A DNA stretch of 64,000 bases. Source: Nautilus pompilius (taxonomy: Eukaryota; Mollusca; Cephalopoda; Nautilida; Nautilidae). Below, piece after piece: positions 10,842 through 23,939 of the stretch. Positions within the stretch are counted from its first letter, which is position 1; the number at the start of each line of letters is the position of its first letter. Made by a program: the position numbers and the translations under genes. The notes beneath the pieces were generated by a model. The model saw only the letters and a program-made list of their open reading frames with translations, ran no database searches and had not been told where the DNA came from. The stretch covers positions 1,204,501 to 1,268,500 of the forward strand of contig JACATO010000968.1 in the NCBI GenBank assembly GCA_018389105.1. Direction: 5' to 3'.

Positions 10842-13800
10842 TACAACTCTGAGCCATTCAAATCTTTAGAAACAGAATCTGTTAAGTGGAGAGAAACTGC
10901 AATGTTACATTGTACACCAATCTCTACAATGGAAACAATTTCAGTGAACAGTGTAGTGCCACAATTATCCACTTTAGTGTTTTGACTATTCTGTGCAATC
11001 AGGACCCTGGTACTTCCGACTATGGTGGGGAAAACACTATTTTAACTCTTCAGATTTGGATGAGGGTAAGAATCAGATATTAATGGTGGTTATATAACAT
11101 GACAAAAAATGATTGCATCAACCTTTATTTTTAAAGTGTCCACGTGTACTTTGTTAAACTATTTTAATCTAATGTAGTAATTTCTTGCAAAGTATTTGAG
11201 TAATAAACCAGAAAACACCACAATAAAGGCATATTTTAGAATATTATTTTAAAATAATAAATAAGTGATGAATAATAAAAACCAAAACTAATGGCTAAAA
11301 ACTGCATTTCTTCTTCGAACCTGTGCAGCGACACTGGCGCAGCAGGCATCCAGAGTGGAAAACAGCTTTAGTCGCAATATGACAGCACTTGCCAAAAAAA
11401 AAAAAAAAATTTTATTATGTATTCAGTTCTACCTAGAGATTTCAGGTCAGACAAAATCTGCTAGAGAACTCTCTAAGTTTGCTACAATCTTGTTTCCTTT
11501 TGGAAGACGGCATTAAACTGGTTGGTTAGGTTAAAGCCATGCAGCACGTCTATCTTGGAAAATGGCAATGAGAAATGCAGCCGTTTCTAAGATATGAAAT
11601 AAAATTATTTATGAATTGTTATATTAGCCACAGGTATCTCTACTAGAACAAGCACTGAAATTTGTTATGCTAATTTATTTTGGAACCAAGAATGACAGCT
11701 GTAGGTAACTGAAAATAAAGATTAATTCTTCTTTCCACGCATTACTTTTTACCTCAGGAACTGCTATAATCAAACAGGTTCTCTATGGTTTAAACTCGTG
11801 ATTATGTCACATTACCTAGCAATTTACAGAAGTGGGCAGCACAGTTCAAATCATGGAGGACCAGTTCTACATATAAAAATCAATTATAATTACAGGAATA
11901 ATATAATGTGTGAATAGCCTTTAGAAAGTCAAGCTACAATTCATAAACAAAGATAACCAGGCACACAAGCAAAATAATTATTCAAAATCTTTCTAATTTT
12001 CAAAGAAGGGGTAGTTTATATATTCAAAGATCAAATATAACAATCCAAAAATCCATCTAGAATGTCAATGATCTATTTATGTATTACATTTATATCTACT
12101 ACTTTACATATGCAATTTTTTCACAAAAAAAATCTATACAGAAAAAACTACTAACATCAGAAAATGTTGGTGTACAATGTTCATGTCAGAAGAATTATTT
12201 CTTTCAAAGAATAATTTTTAAAAGTTTGAAACAAAATGAAGAATAAAGCATAACACTGAACATAATTGACAATAACATGTAAGAGCTACTACCAGCAGAT
12301 ATAATACTCAGCTTATAACAATTTAATGTCTCTCAATAAATTCTCCCCTTTATATATTTAAAATGCAATCACCATGTAACAAAAATATATACATAAATAA
12401 AAATTATAAATATTTTTTAGAATTTACTGAAACAAACAGTTGGTGACTGATTAATAAGCCAGGTATTTTTGTAAAGTTTTTCAGTATCAATTGCTAAGAT
12501 CCTTCAGGTACGATCTTGATAAACCCTCCTTTTCTCAAAATTACTCATCTATTTATTCTTAATCTACATTCTCGTACATAAAAAAAATCAGTTACTATAA
12601 ACTTTTCTCACATTCAGTTTTCTTTCCATCATTTTTGGCAACCTTCAGCCCAACTAGTATATCAACGGCCATGTTTTATAGAAGTAACATTAGTCTAAAA
12701 AATAAGCAACAAAGTTTAAGTCAATTAACTATTGCTAATTATGGCATGGATTAGTGTAGCAGAAGAAAAAAGTTAAAGATGCACTTACAGAAATCTAAAA
12801 GATATCATCAAAATTCTCCCCCCCCCCATGAAAATCACAACAAAATGCCAGTAATTTTTGCAAAACAATCATTTTTTCCCTCCTTGTTTAAAACTAGTGC
12901 TACAGAAACATTGTGAATAGCAATCAAACTTAGCTTATATCATAGCTATAAAATATTTTTGTACATACAGACTTTAATTTCAGCACTTTATGTATGGGCA
13001 ACATGAGAGCTCTCTTGTCAAGAAGAAAAAGTTATTTGCACAGTTAGACATAATATGGTGGGCAGCATGGCTACACAAATCTGACATTACTTTTTAAAAT
13101 CTTATTTTAAGAGAACTAAGAAATAAAAGATAATTATCACTGTAAGAATATTTAATTACTTACTTAGTCTGATCGTTTTTAATTAGTAATTTTAGAAATG
13201 GAACTAAATCATAATTATAAAAGCAAGAGCTGAAGTTTTCTGAGGTTTGTTTCCATAATAATTGTATAGACAAAAGCTGCCATTTAAGTTAAGGCAGAAT
13301 TTTGAATTTAAAAATGCCAAATTTCTTTAAAAAACCCAAATAACTATTAAAATAATTTAAGCTAAGAAGTCCTAGACTTATTTTCATCTTTTATGAACAT
13401 TCAAGTGTCAGAGAATAATACAACATAAACAGAAAGCTGATAAATCTACAAAGTTTCAGAACTCTCAATCAAAATTTTGAGAATAGCGACTCCAGAAGAG
13501 AATTCATGAACCTACCAAGAAATGCATAGGTCCTGCTAAATGCATGTATTCTCAAAATACTGGTCTATTTAACAACTCTCCCATCATGCAATTGTGCTGA
13601 TGAAAGACAGGAATGTTGGAATGAAGTACCTAGTGCCGATGAGTTGCTCTATAGCACCATTAAAGCTACAGCAAGATATGTTGTAATGATGTGTACTATA
13701 AACTATTGAAATTTTACTGAAACACCAAGAACCAAAACAAGAAAAAAAATGAATCCATATCCATCATTTGTCCACAAAAATCATAGCTGATCTGTTAAAG

Positions 13801-14410
13801 AAAATGGTCTTCGACTATAGATTATTTCAAAATGAGCATTTACATTACGAGGCACAAAATCAATAGCTTATTATAAGACTATAAACACATCTAGTTTATC
13901 TATTTTACAACAACAACACAACATTATTAAAAATAAAACATCCAGTTTACCTACCTGGCATGAAAACTACAAAATTAGTTAGTTAACAGATATTAATGGA
14001 AAGGGAAAAGAAATCAGAACCAAAATTTAAAAAGTAAACACACATATATTACAATACAAATATAGACAGATTTTTAAAAAATGGTAGAAAAAAACGCCTA
14101 AGCCAAGGGGGTTCATGGAATTTCTGGTATTCTGAAGAAGTTGGCAGCACTGTTGTGACTTTAGATAACTACTGTACTTGGACAGCACTGTCAGCTGAAG
14201 TAATTAACATCTAAAAAAAGGGATTGGGAAGAGGAGGAGTATCTGGGGACTTGGTTCACATGATGAGCTTTCCAGTGATTTGGCCACAAACTTATTCTCA
14301 ACAGAATGAGTTATCAGCAACCTCCTCTCTTCCCTTAAACATGATTTATTGGCTCCTAAAGCTTTTGCCATTTAAAATTGCAAGGATTTATGGCCCTAAC
14401 CAACAACAAA

Positions 14411-14452
14411 CTATTATTATTATTATTATTATTTATTATTATTATTATTATA
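14411..14452. repeat. (ATT)n microsatellite
   Basis: ATT units with a single interruption near 14433. Confidence 0.95.
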
Positions 14453-15548
14453 AATTTTTCATGGCAAAAGAGAAAATAAAACTTTTCCTCTAGGTATACA
14501 TTCCAAAATATGGCACATGTGTACCCTGATCCAATGAAAATCTTGTGATTTTTAAAGCATAAGCTGTCTTTTTCTAACTCATAGAATTCCTGCTACTTAA
14601 CTTTTCTTCATTTAGTTCTGTTACTTATATTTAAGTTATTTTAATTTTTCAAAAATTATTTTTGTTATTTGCTTGTTGGCATTGGGTTAGTTAGTTATCA
14701 TAGTGTATTTGTTTCCCATGGTCATGCTTTTGGGTCTGAGGTGAGCTCAGTGTCTCTTACCAGCCAGGTTCTCCTCCTAATGATCAGAACAGTTCATGTA
14801 GATACTGCTCTTTCCACACATCTACAAAAACACCTGTACCTTTGGTAAGAAATGATTGTCTCTGTTTCCATTCCTGCAATCCCATCACCAAAAACCAATG
14901 AAAGAATTCACAAGATTGTTTACTAAAAGCTTCAAAAAACTTTGTATGAACATGAACAAAATGAATGAATCCTAGCATAAAATATTCACCTTACAGATCC
15001 ATACTGAATAGCATTTAGTTCCCTGTGGCTAAAAACAAACAAACAAACAAAAACAAAAAAGGGCCATAAAATTTCTTAGCTGTTTATTATTTCTTTATAC
15101 AGGCCATTACAGTGAAGAAATTCTGCTGTGCTTAGAAAAAAAAGGCTGTTTAACAGCTAGAATTCTTCTAAACTGTGCAGGAAAAGAACAACAACATACT
15201 AATTAAATTTGTACATTAATTTAATGCAATTTTCCATCCATGCAAAATTGCTTTCTCAATACATCATACTTATGCTCAGCTTAACTTTTGAAAATTCTTT
15301 TTAATAAAGTTATTTCAGACTAAAAACTTTCCACAAAGTCAAATCAATACATAATGTTTCATAGCACACACACGAATAGTAGTAATAAAAATATCCTAAA
15401 TAAAATACAAAAGTTTCTCTTGCTATTATTCTAGATGTCAGTTTGTTCCCAGGACACATCTGTAAAATTGTGGTCAAAATGAATACTACACCAGTTGATG
15501 TTTATGCATGACTAATAAAAAAATATTGTGAAAACAAAAAAAAAATTG

Positions 15549-15590
15549 ATATATATATGTTGTGTGTGTGTGTGTATATTATATATATAT
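15549..15590. repeat. (TA)n/(TG)n compound microsatellite
   Basis: TA units, then TG units, then TA units again. Confidence 0.9.
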
Positions 15591-18137
15591 TCAAGAACTA
15601 TGCAAATATCTATGAATAATCAAATTAAACCAGTAGAAATGTCAATGTCTTCCAAAAACAGAAAATTAAAAACTGCAGGTGTTATGGGTTTTAATGTATT
15701 TATAATTATAACAGTCACCACATAAAAAAGACTACTGCTAAGGAATACCGACAGTTAACACCATCTGTTACAAATTTCACACAGTTAAAAAGCCAAATGC
15801 TTACATGTTAGGATTTTGCAAAAACTTAATGTACTTGATTAAAATATTTCTGTATCATTTAAAAAATTTTAAAAAAAGGAGGACCAGAAAAAGATTTGTA
15901 CTTATGTTATCAACATTTAAAATAAAACGAATATCAATTCCAGGAAAATCTACAATTATCATTTGGCATATCTGGGAATGCTAAGAATTGGAATATGTGG
16001 AACTCTTACCTGTATCTTAAACTCTAAATATGCTCTAAAAATTAAATTTCTTTATAAACATCCAACAGCACAGTGCTGTGAATATGAATACACACATACA
16101 CATGACAAATGTTACAATAAGTTTGTTGAAATCTTCATCACAAGACTTCATCAAAATATACATGGCATATTTATCCATTTCATTGGTGAACCCGCAATTA
16201 TGGCTGCTGTTCACGTTCTGGCATGATGGCTGGCAAATGAATAGCAATTTTTGCAACAGCACAAATTGTTTAGATGTAGAAGCATGACTACCACTTTCTC
16301 CCTCATTCCATCTTTTTGATGCCCTTTTTAGGAGCAAAGGGGGAAATCTAGACATTTGCTTATCCCCCCCCCACCCAACCTGGCCCACTCATCTGAGTTT
16401 CTTTACTAAGACAGACTGAACAGAAAACTTTTAGGGAAAGGAGAACAGTAGGTAGACCCTAAATCATTCTCTCCATATCTGTACACCTATCAACTCTTTC
16501 CCTGTTGGTAGCTGTTAGCTTCTTTTGATGAACACTATGGACCAACCGAAAACATGACTTTTATTTTTCGCATCCACATTCTTAGGGCCATTATCTGGCA
16601 CACGTTTGACCCATCAGGTTCCATCAGCACATCATTACACAAGATTAGTGCACACTGCACTAGATCATTTTCAGGACACACAAAAATAAAGAATGACTGC
16701 GGATATAGGATATTTCACCTTAAAAATAAAACACGCCACAATCAAGAAATAAATAATATTTGGAAAGATAACTAATCTCTCTTTTTTAAACTCTGAACCA
16801 GCACCGTAGTTGGAACAACAGGCACGTGATGACAAACTGTAAGTTAGCATCAGCTAAATTACTTTTCTGTAGTAATATAAACAATTTGTTGTTGCTTGTG
16901 TTTACAGAAGTCCTCCCTTCGCTCTTTTTTTTTGGGAAATCTTGATTTCACCGGAGTACCCGCCTTTAAAGAATGTCGGCAGCGTAAGAAATGTAAACAG
17001 AATATGCAAACAAGTTCGAGTAGAAAGCCCTTGATGGGATAAAAGATCTACTTATCACACAATGATACAGCTTTTCTAAATATCCCCTGTTTGTACACAA
17101 AGTGATTAATAAACAAATGAGACAACATTTGCTTGTTAAAGAGCAAATAAACAGAATCCTCCCTCCCATGAAAATTTTTTGAGTGTTTAGGGTTCTCCTT
17201 TCCCCTGCCACTTTTTAAAGTAATACAACAAAAAAACAAACAAACATTAAAAAAAAAAAAGGATTTGAGATACCGAGAGATAGAGATGGTGTAAAGAATT
17301 ACAAACTATTTTTTATCCCCTGCATAGCCATAGACTACATGGTTTTTTCCATGCATCTCAATAAAAACTGATACACAAATTCAATAATAATTTTAAAAAA
17401 ACATACAAAAAAAGAAACTAGTTAGTTTTTAAATACACATGTGGAAATTATGTTTACTTTTAAACAATACACTAAAAGTACTATTATTTAATTGCTTATG
17501 ATCAAGAGAAAGTTTAGTCTAACCACATCTATGCTTCCCCTCTTTTTAATAACAATATTACGCCACCTTACTTATTGATCTTGCTGACTCATGAGGTGAG
17601 AAAGAAAGCATCTCCCTAATTACTTTTTCTTTCCTGCACCAAATTTCAGCACACCTGTTTTGCTTAATTTATTTCTCATTACATTTACAACAGAAAGAGT
17701 TAATAACCACTTCATAGCTTAAGCGAGGACTCAACTGCCCATGTCATTTCTTAAATAGCTGGTAACCAAACACCCAAAAAAATCTGGAAATTATAAAAAT
17801 TACAATGAAACCAAAGTAGGTTTTGGTGATTTTGGTGAGAAGTGTTTACCTTAAATAATACTCCAAAGCTAATCCTGCTTAAACAATAGGGCCAGACATT
17901 CAATAGTAGTAAAAGTAAACAATTACATTTAATTGAATTAGCTTCATTAGTTACATTTAGAAACGATGAAATTATGAAAATGCATCATACGTTTTATTAT
18001 TATAATAAGATGGTATTCAATATTTTAGCACAGTTCTGACATCATAACCAAGAATATAAGAATTTTCATTAAAATATAACCTAATTCTAAACAAAAGAAT
18101 AAATCAGTTATAACAAACTTTCCGTTCCTGGAGAGTT

Positions 18138-18184
18138 TAAAAAAAAAAAAAAATTATAATAATAATAATAATAATAATAATAAT
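18138..18184. repeat. A run followed by (AAT)n
   Basis: An A15 tract leads into about nine AAT units. Confidence 0.9.
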
Positions 18185-18279
18185 TTGAAACCTTTTGTGA
18201 AGCCATAATGATAATGTAACATCTATAGAAAAGTTGTAACATTATAGGATGCATGAGGGGTGTGGTAACCTGATGAATC

Positions 18280-18545
18280 ATATTACTAAACTGGTAAAGT
18301 CATGGGACTTAAAAATCTCAGTAATGGTGGTCATAGCTTCCTCCTAGCAGTGTTTCTTTTTGCTCTTCTTCATTAGGTAGCCAAGTGGGATCTTCTCCAG
18401 AATCTCCAGTTTCCTCCCACATCTAAAAATGATGGATTCTAACTACCCACCTGACCTCATAAAATAGCCACTGGCTATAGAAACAAAACCTGATTAGAGT
18501 TTCTGTCTTGCATGCAGCCTCTGGCACTAGAAGATAGTGAAAGAT
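18280..18545 (+). repeat. SINE-like element with a conserved core
   Basis: The core GTTTCCTCCCACATCTAAAA at 18409-18428 is nearly identical to a core at 32264-32284 and resembles TGGGTTACCTCCCACAGCTA in the SINE at 45900. The upstream phrase TTTTTGCTCTTC is shared with the 45.9 kb copy. A box A-like TGGTAAAGTCATGGG lies upstream, but box B is not clear. The core resembles the V-type central domain found in many animal SINEs, which is an inference from memory of that motif. Confidence 0.5.
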
Positions 18546-19699
18546 ATTTTTTTATAAAAAAAAAACCTCTATAATTAACTTTAAATAGAGGTAAATGCCA
18601 TTTATACTAATTAGAAGAACCATGCCACATATATCAGCATCTGATACAGTCATTTACTTGATGACAAGTATCTTCAGGTGCAATCAGATAAGCAAAAGAT
18701 GGCGTTACTTAATACAATTGGCTGTTTAGAATTTACAAGTCATAACAAAAGTGTACATTCATATGGGTTCAAAGAGAATACATTGCCTGATAGCATTTAC
18801 TATATTGTGTGATGCTACCACTGACATTTTTTTCCCTGTATATAAGCTTACAGAGCTGTCGTCAGACAGTCTACAGAAATGCCTTCACGCAAAGTTTCTC
18901 TCAAAGATAGCATAGCACTTGAAAAGTTTTCTATAGCAATGAATGTTATGCAGTGATCTCATGCAGGAAGTGCAGTCATTCAGATGAGCTTTTGAAAAAG
19001 TTAAAATAAAAGCACAAGGTTTTAGGCAAAGTTATCATCATCTATGGCTGAACTCACTAGTCTGAAGTATGCTTTTCATAACACTGCCCATAATAGTTGC
19101 AGCAGCTAAGCAGTCATTCTTCTCAAGCTGAAGATAATTCAAACCTACCTTTCTTCATCCATGGCACAAGATCGCCTAGATGATTTGGCTATACTGGCAG
19201 TCAAGAAATGCAAGCAAAGCAATTGGAAAAGGGAGCGACAGAACAGGCAAATTTGCAAACAAACAAATAAGCAAGAACATGAGATTCATGCTATATGCAT
19301 GTACCTCACACTTGATATATCATATGCTTGTTATACTTTAACTGATACAGAATCCTTATAAAATCTGACTCCAAACTATGCATAGCAAAAATCAGGTTGG
19401 GGTTCCTGTAGCTATGCTGAGTAAGGATGCTGGATTGGTACTGTTTATGCTACTGATCTAAACATGACAGTTTTTAATACTTGGAATCAATTTTTGTTAT
19501 CTAAAATCAATGCATTCACTATCCTCATACATTATTTTCCAAAGACTATTTTCTTCATTTGCTACCAATACTTGCTTCTTTTACCTGCTGGCATTAGGTT
19601 ATTATTAAGTCTACTCTGATGAAAAAATATCACCCACTTTAACATTGACAAAAACCTGTTATGGTCTGATAAAAAAATATCCCCTTAACACGTGCTTAT

Positions 19700-19763
19700 G
19701 TTATGTGTGTTGTGTGTTTGCATGTGTGGTGTGATTGTGTGTGTGTGTGTGTGGTGTGAGGGT
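19700..19763. repeat. imperfect TG-rich repeat
   Basis: Interrupted TG dinucleotides directly beside a pogo-like transposon end. Confidence 0.8.
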
Positions 19764-19773
19764 GAGTACACAC

Positions 19774-19830
19774 ACTCAACCCTCATTATATGCAGGGGTT
19801 CAATCCTGAGAATTGCTGCATATATCAAAT
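19774..19830 (+). mobile_element. pogo/Tigger-like transposon end (remnant)
   Basis: A C-rich start (ACTCAACCCTCATTATATGC) is followed by a perfect 9-bp inverted pair, TATATGCAG at 19787-19795 and CTGCATATA at 19816-19824. This is the same layout as the left ends of the two MITE copies and of the end at 63641. The opposite end was not found. Sequence to about 20660 is GC-richer and may be its degraded interior; minus-strand frames there (19685-20035, 20123-20341) are not recognisable as transposase. Confidence 0.4.
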
Positions 19831-20039
19831 TTGCAAAAACAGTAAATTTATAGCATGTAATAATAGAGGTGGCATCAGTGTTGCATGCTTCAAGCACCGT
19901 CAGCTCAATATCACTCACAGTCTCCATCTGCTGCACTGTGCATATATAATCCCCTATCGTGGAATTGTCTTCATCCTGGTCCTTTTCTTTGCGAGTCCGT
20001 TTGGTGGTACGCACCTCCAATACTTGTTTGAACATGTTC

Positions 20040-21280
20040 TAACCGATCCAACCGTTTGTGATATTATCCATTACCGTTATTTGTATCACATATCATAAGT
20101 AAAGGCCCTGCAGATGGTGATTTCATTCTGTTCCATTCCAAACCCCTCCCACAATCATCCATCCATCAAGACTGAGTCCGTCTTCAGTCCTCAAGGCGTA
20201 ACACAGCGCATCCATGGATAGGGATAGCAATGCTCCTTTATGATACTGCAATAAAACAGTGGATAACAAGAGTGCATATAAGGCAAGGCCAACTATGTCC
20301 AAAGTAAGAGCACTCGGTATCGACCAAGAATCCCTGAGCAAACTTTAAAAAAAATATCCCTATTAATTAACAAATCAGTGGTTACAAAGCCAAAAAATGC
20401 AAAATTTAATTGGACTACTTTTTTAATAACACAAGTATAGGAATATGCAGGAGAGGGAGACAACTGGTGCGTGCACACTTGGAACTTGGTGGTGATAGTG
20501 TAATGATGACATTATTTTTTGCCCAATTCACCATGCTTAGTGGTGAGGGGGGGGGCGGGCAAGAAATAACGAATCTGACCGCACTCAGCCGAAGGGCAAA
20601 GGCTGAGAGGAGAGAAGCAATTTAGGAAAATACAATATAAGGCAACGGCAGAGCCTGCACGTGCCACAACTACCCTGCTGGCTTCTTTTGCCATTTTATC
20701 CTCCATATGGGAAAATCCTGTAGATGTCCATGAACGTGAGTTATGCTAATGAATATGATATCAATTGTTAATATTTTTACAAGTTTTTTTTTTCAAATAT
20801 TTGTGTCCATAAGATTTTTTTTATAGCGCTTTAGGAAAGCTGCCTTCCTTAAAAAAGGGAAGAGAAAACCAACAAAAAACTGTTAGTATTTAAAAATCAA
20901 TGAAGACAGGGAGTACTCATTCACTCTCCTAGTAGCCACTGTAGTTTGGCATGTCCCACACGATGATAAAAAGAGAACTAAAATTATTTTTAAAGAATTA
21001 ACAAAAAACAAGAAATGGTTGTACCCCTGATTCGTTATGCCTAAAGCTAAATGCTAACCAAAGAGTGTTATCGATACATTAATCGTTTCTTGGGTGTAGT
21101 ACTTGCTAGGCTTCCCTGCTTCTCAGAGTTGTTCATAAGTAATTACAGATGCTGTATTAAACAAGCAGGTTTGCCCCACACTTCTAGTAGAGTTAATACT
21201 TTTTTGGAAAGCTTTCTTTATCCAAGGCAGCAGTAGTGGTACATTTTATAGCCAGCTTATCTGGCTACAGATTCTTTGAA
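20040..21280. other. intron with possible degraded transposon interior
   Basis: GC-richer sequence to about 20700 with short open frames on both strands and no recognised domain. A small hairpin (CTCAGCC and GGCTGAG) lies near 20584-20607. The rest is plain AT-rich intron. Confidence 0.35.
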
Positions 21281-21284
21281 CACT

Positions 21285-21390
21285 TAACAGAGCAGAACCA
21301 CATTACCAGTTATGAACAGGAATCAAACCAATGATAAGCAGGCATGCTAAAAAGGTTGTGCTAACCTGTGAACCAATCTATGTTTAATAA
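21285..21390 (-). repeat. tRNA-derived SINE head (minus)
   Basis: The minus strand has box B GGTTTGATTCC at 21329-21319 and a box A-like TTAGCACAAC about 35 nt upstream. It is the first of three minus-strand tRNA-like heads within 1.7 kb. No clear tail is visible. Confidence 0.5.
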
Positions 21391-21779
21391 AAGGACAATT
21401 TTTCTGTCTTCATAGATGGAAAAGATTTGATATTACTGAAACACAGCATAAGTTTTATCTTACATTTGTTCAGGTCATGTTAAGACCTCACATTAAGAAT
21501 TGTGGAATCCGTGTTTGCATGCTGAAGAAAACCAAATTAATTCTACTTTTGATATTTATGTTTCACTATTTTTCTTTTCAAAATCATGCCATATTGGTTA
21601 CTACAACAAAACAATTATCTGTACATTAGGACAGTAGTTCTTTTTAAAATTCTTATCCTTCCATGAACATCCTCTGCTTATAGCTGTAAACACCTAATAA
21701 GGTTGCACAGTGCCATGATTGCCATATATTGTCATTCTTGTGCCTTGCCTAGAACCTTCTATCTTAAGCAGAAAATGGA

Positions 21780-21912
21780 AAGTCCTTACTAGGAGAAAAC
21801 TGGAATACCTAGAAGAAACAGTGCTTTGGGAGGTTCACAATGGGAATTAATCTCAGATCCTCAGCCACACAGCTGGCTTGTAGACTATGCACTTGGCCAT
21901 CTAATTAGTGCC
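21780..21912 (-). repeat. tRNA-derived SINE with core (minus)
   Basis: The minus strand reads GATGGCCAAGTGCATAG (box A-like) near 21900-21882 and AGATTAATTCCC (box B-like) near 21856-21840. Then comes TATTCCAGTTTTCTCCTAG near 21807-21788, which matches the TTCTCC/CAGTTTCCTCC core of the other SINEs. It is diverged and has no obvious target duplication. Confidence 0.5.
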
Positions 21913-22739
21913 CACCCTTCTTAATTAAAAGTTTAATATTTAGTTGAAAATAAATTCTGCTTAGTTTGAAAATTTTGTTTTGCTTTTTAAGTCTTTGTTG
22001 ACTGTCAATTAAAAAAAAAAGTATATACTAAAGTTTCTAATTTGATGTAGTCTAAACGCAAATATATACAAGTTGGGTCGAGTGCCACACTCTACTTAAT
22101 CTGACCGCTGATATTACGATACATTGAAACAATCAGAAAAATGGTCCTTTTCGGATGGAGAATACAATCATCTGTAAAATAAAATAGAGTGAAAGCAAAA
22201 CTGGATTTGTACACAAAATCTAAAAAGGACAGATCCAAAAATGCTATATTATATAATTTGCATCTGGATTCCTCCCTTGGTGAATGCACATGAAACTCCA
22301 AAAAGTGACACTGGAGCACACTGTCTTATCTCAGCAGAAATTTCCCCCCTGTCTGCTGGTTCCAGTTATCTGGAAATCCTGGGCATGCCTCTCTCTCTCT
22401 GGAAGGTGCACAGAAAGCAACTTATAGGTCACCTCTAGAGTGCCTAACAAAATCTTGCATGTTCTTCTGTTTTTTTTAATCATGGCATGCATTTCAATTT
22501 TCAACAGATGGAATTGAATGTGAAAAAAAGAAAAAAAGTAAATAAAGAAAATTATACAAGACCTGAAAGGCTAATCGTGGACACCAACATGAGATAGTGG
22601 TTGAGAATTTTTTGGAACAAAAAAAAAAAAAGTTGAAAGCCACCAATATGAACAGATACTGGCAAAGGAAACCATTTTTTATCAGCACCTAAGATCACCA
22701 AGACCACGCAAATGGTAGGCAGTCCTCCAAAGAGTTTTG

Positions 22740-22985
22740 TCCATGGCGCAGCAACCAAAGGTCACACACCTGTAGAACTCTTGTTTAGTATATGTGAGGG
22801 AGACAGAGACACTAACTACAGGAAACAGATGGAAGATAAGCCAGAAAGGGAGATAACCAAATTTGCTAGCAAGATGCTTAACTGGGCTGATAGCAGCTGA
22901 TATTAAACCTGGGCCACCCACATACAAATAAGCCAGAGAGAGCGCACTACCCCACTGAGATAATCTACCACCAGTAAAAAAAATT
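22740..22985 (-). repeat. tRNA-derived SINE (minus)
   Basis: The minus strand has TATCTCAGTGG at 22962-22952, a close match to a tRNA box A (CTCAGTGG). AGGTTTAATATC at 22910-22899 is in the box B position, with 41 nt between them. A region with CTGTTTCCTGTAG-like sequence follows, comparable to the core of the other SINEs. Short open frames on both strands here are by-products. Confidence 0.6.
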
Positions 22986-23333
22986 TTTTTTAAAAAAGGG
23001 GGGAAAAGAGAAACTTCCCATACCAATCTAGGAAAGTCTTAGAGATCAGTAGTTTTCATTACCACCATGACCTGGTTATAGCCCAGTACTTATGATTCAG
23101 ATAGTAAATCTAAGAGTGAACACAAATTCTTTATAGGAATTAAAGCCAGATAAACTACACTTGGTGACAGAGGCTACTTTTCCCCGATTAAAATAAGTTT
23201 TTAGGCTAATATTTTCCAGTTTTTTTTCCCGCTCTTGTTTCATTACTAATTAATGTGGGCGTCAGTTAATCTTTTGGCTCAAACTGAATGAGAGAGAGAA
23301 TTTGTAATAATTTAGCGCCAAAGAATATCTGTA

Positions 23334-23928
23334 CAGTTGTCTCTCAGTATTCGCGGGGGTTACATTCCTAGAGCACCCGCAAAGAGTGAAAAACCACGTC
23401 CGTAAAAATGCCTATAAATGCCTATAAACGTCAAAATATAATGTAACACTTAATAAAAAAAAATATAAGCAAATATATAATAATAATTTAATATAAAATA
23501 CAACACTCAGCGAAACACTTGAGATAGCTACACGCGGTAAACTGGGATGATGCGGGGCTGCATCTGCCTGAGACAGCGCCTCGTGGGCAGCAGCCAATCA
23601 GCAGCGAGGAGAAACGAATAACGCTCTTGGATTGGCTACTTTCAAACCTCCAGTCAATAGCGTTTATTTTATATTGATATTTTGCTGAATTTACGTTAGT
23701 ATTTATATTACAAAATTAGTAAATTATATTGTTATTAATAATTTAGTGTTAAAAAGCGTGAAAAAATATATATTGCCACGAAAAAGGCCATAAAAAATCG
23801 CAGAAGATATTTGCGATTCCACGAATACGCGGGGGTTTCCACAAACAATTATTAGTTAGGTTCTAAGGAAAATTCTGTGAATAACTGGGGCCACGAATGC
23901 CGAACCGCGATTACACGGGGGTCGACTG
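23334..23928. mobile_element. MITE copy 1, pogo/Tigger-like
   Basis: A 595-bp element bounded by TA at 23332-23333 and 23929-23930. It starts CAGTTGTCTCTCAGTATTCG and ends GGGGGTCGACTG, so the two ends form imperfect terminal inverted repeats of the CAGTYGWCCCCC type. It aligns over its whole length with the element at 44541-45146 in the same orientation, with only small indels and scattered substitutions. It has no transposase frame and is therefore non-autonomous. TA duplications and these termini are typical of the Tc1/mariner/pogo group, and the left end closely resembles Tigger ends. The inner arm of the subterminal inverted repeat is damaged here. Confidence 0.9.
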
Positions 23929-23939
23929 TACTAGTGATA

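Larger units (their letters stand above)
10850..18135. other. intron, no gene seen
   Basis: Long AT-rich intron sequence with an (ATT)n run at 14411-14452 and a TA/TG run at 15549-15590. There are many poly-A and poly-T tracts. Open frames up to 117 codons (16035-16388 minus, 15963-16226 plus) lack splice signals and protein-like composition. Confidence 0.5.

Noticed and set aside
22899-22962. Functional tRNA gene
   Set aside because: Box A and box B are present, but the sequence does not fold into paired acceptor and anticodon arms; it fits a tRNA-derived SINE head.
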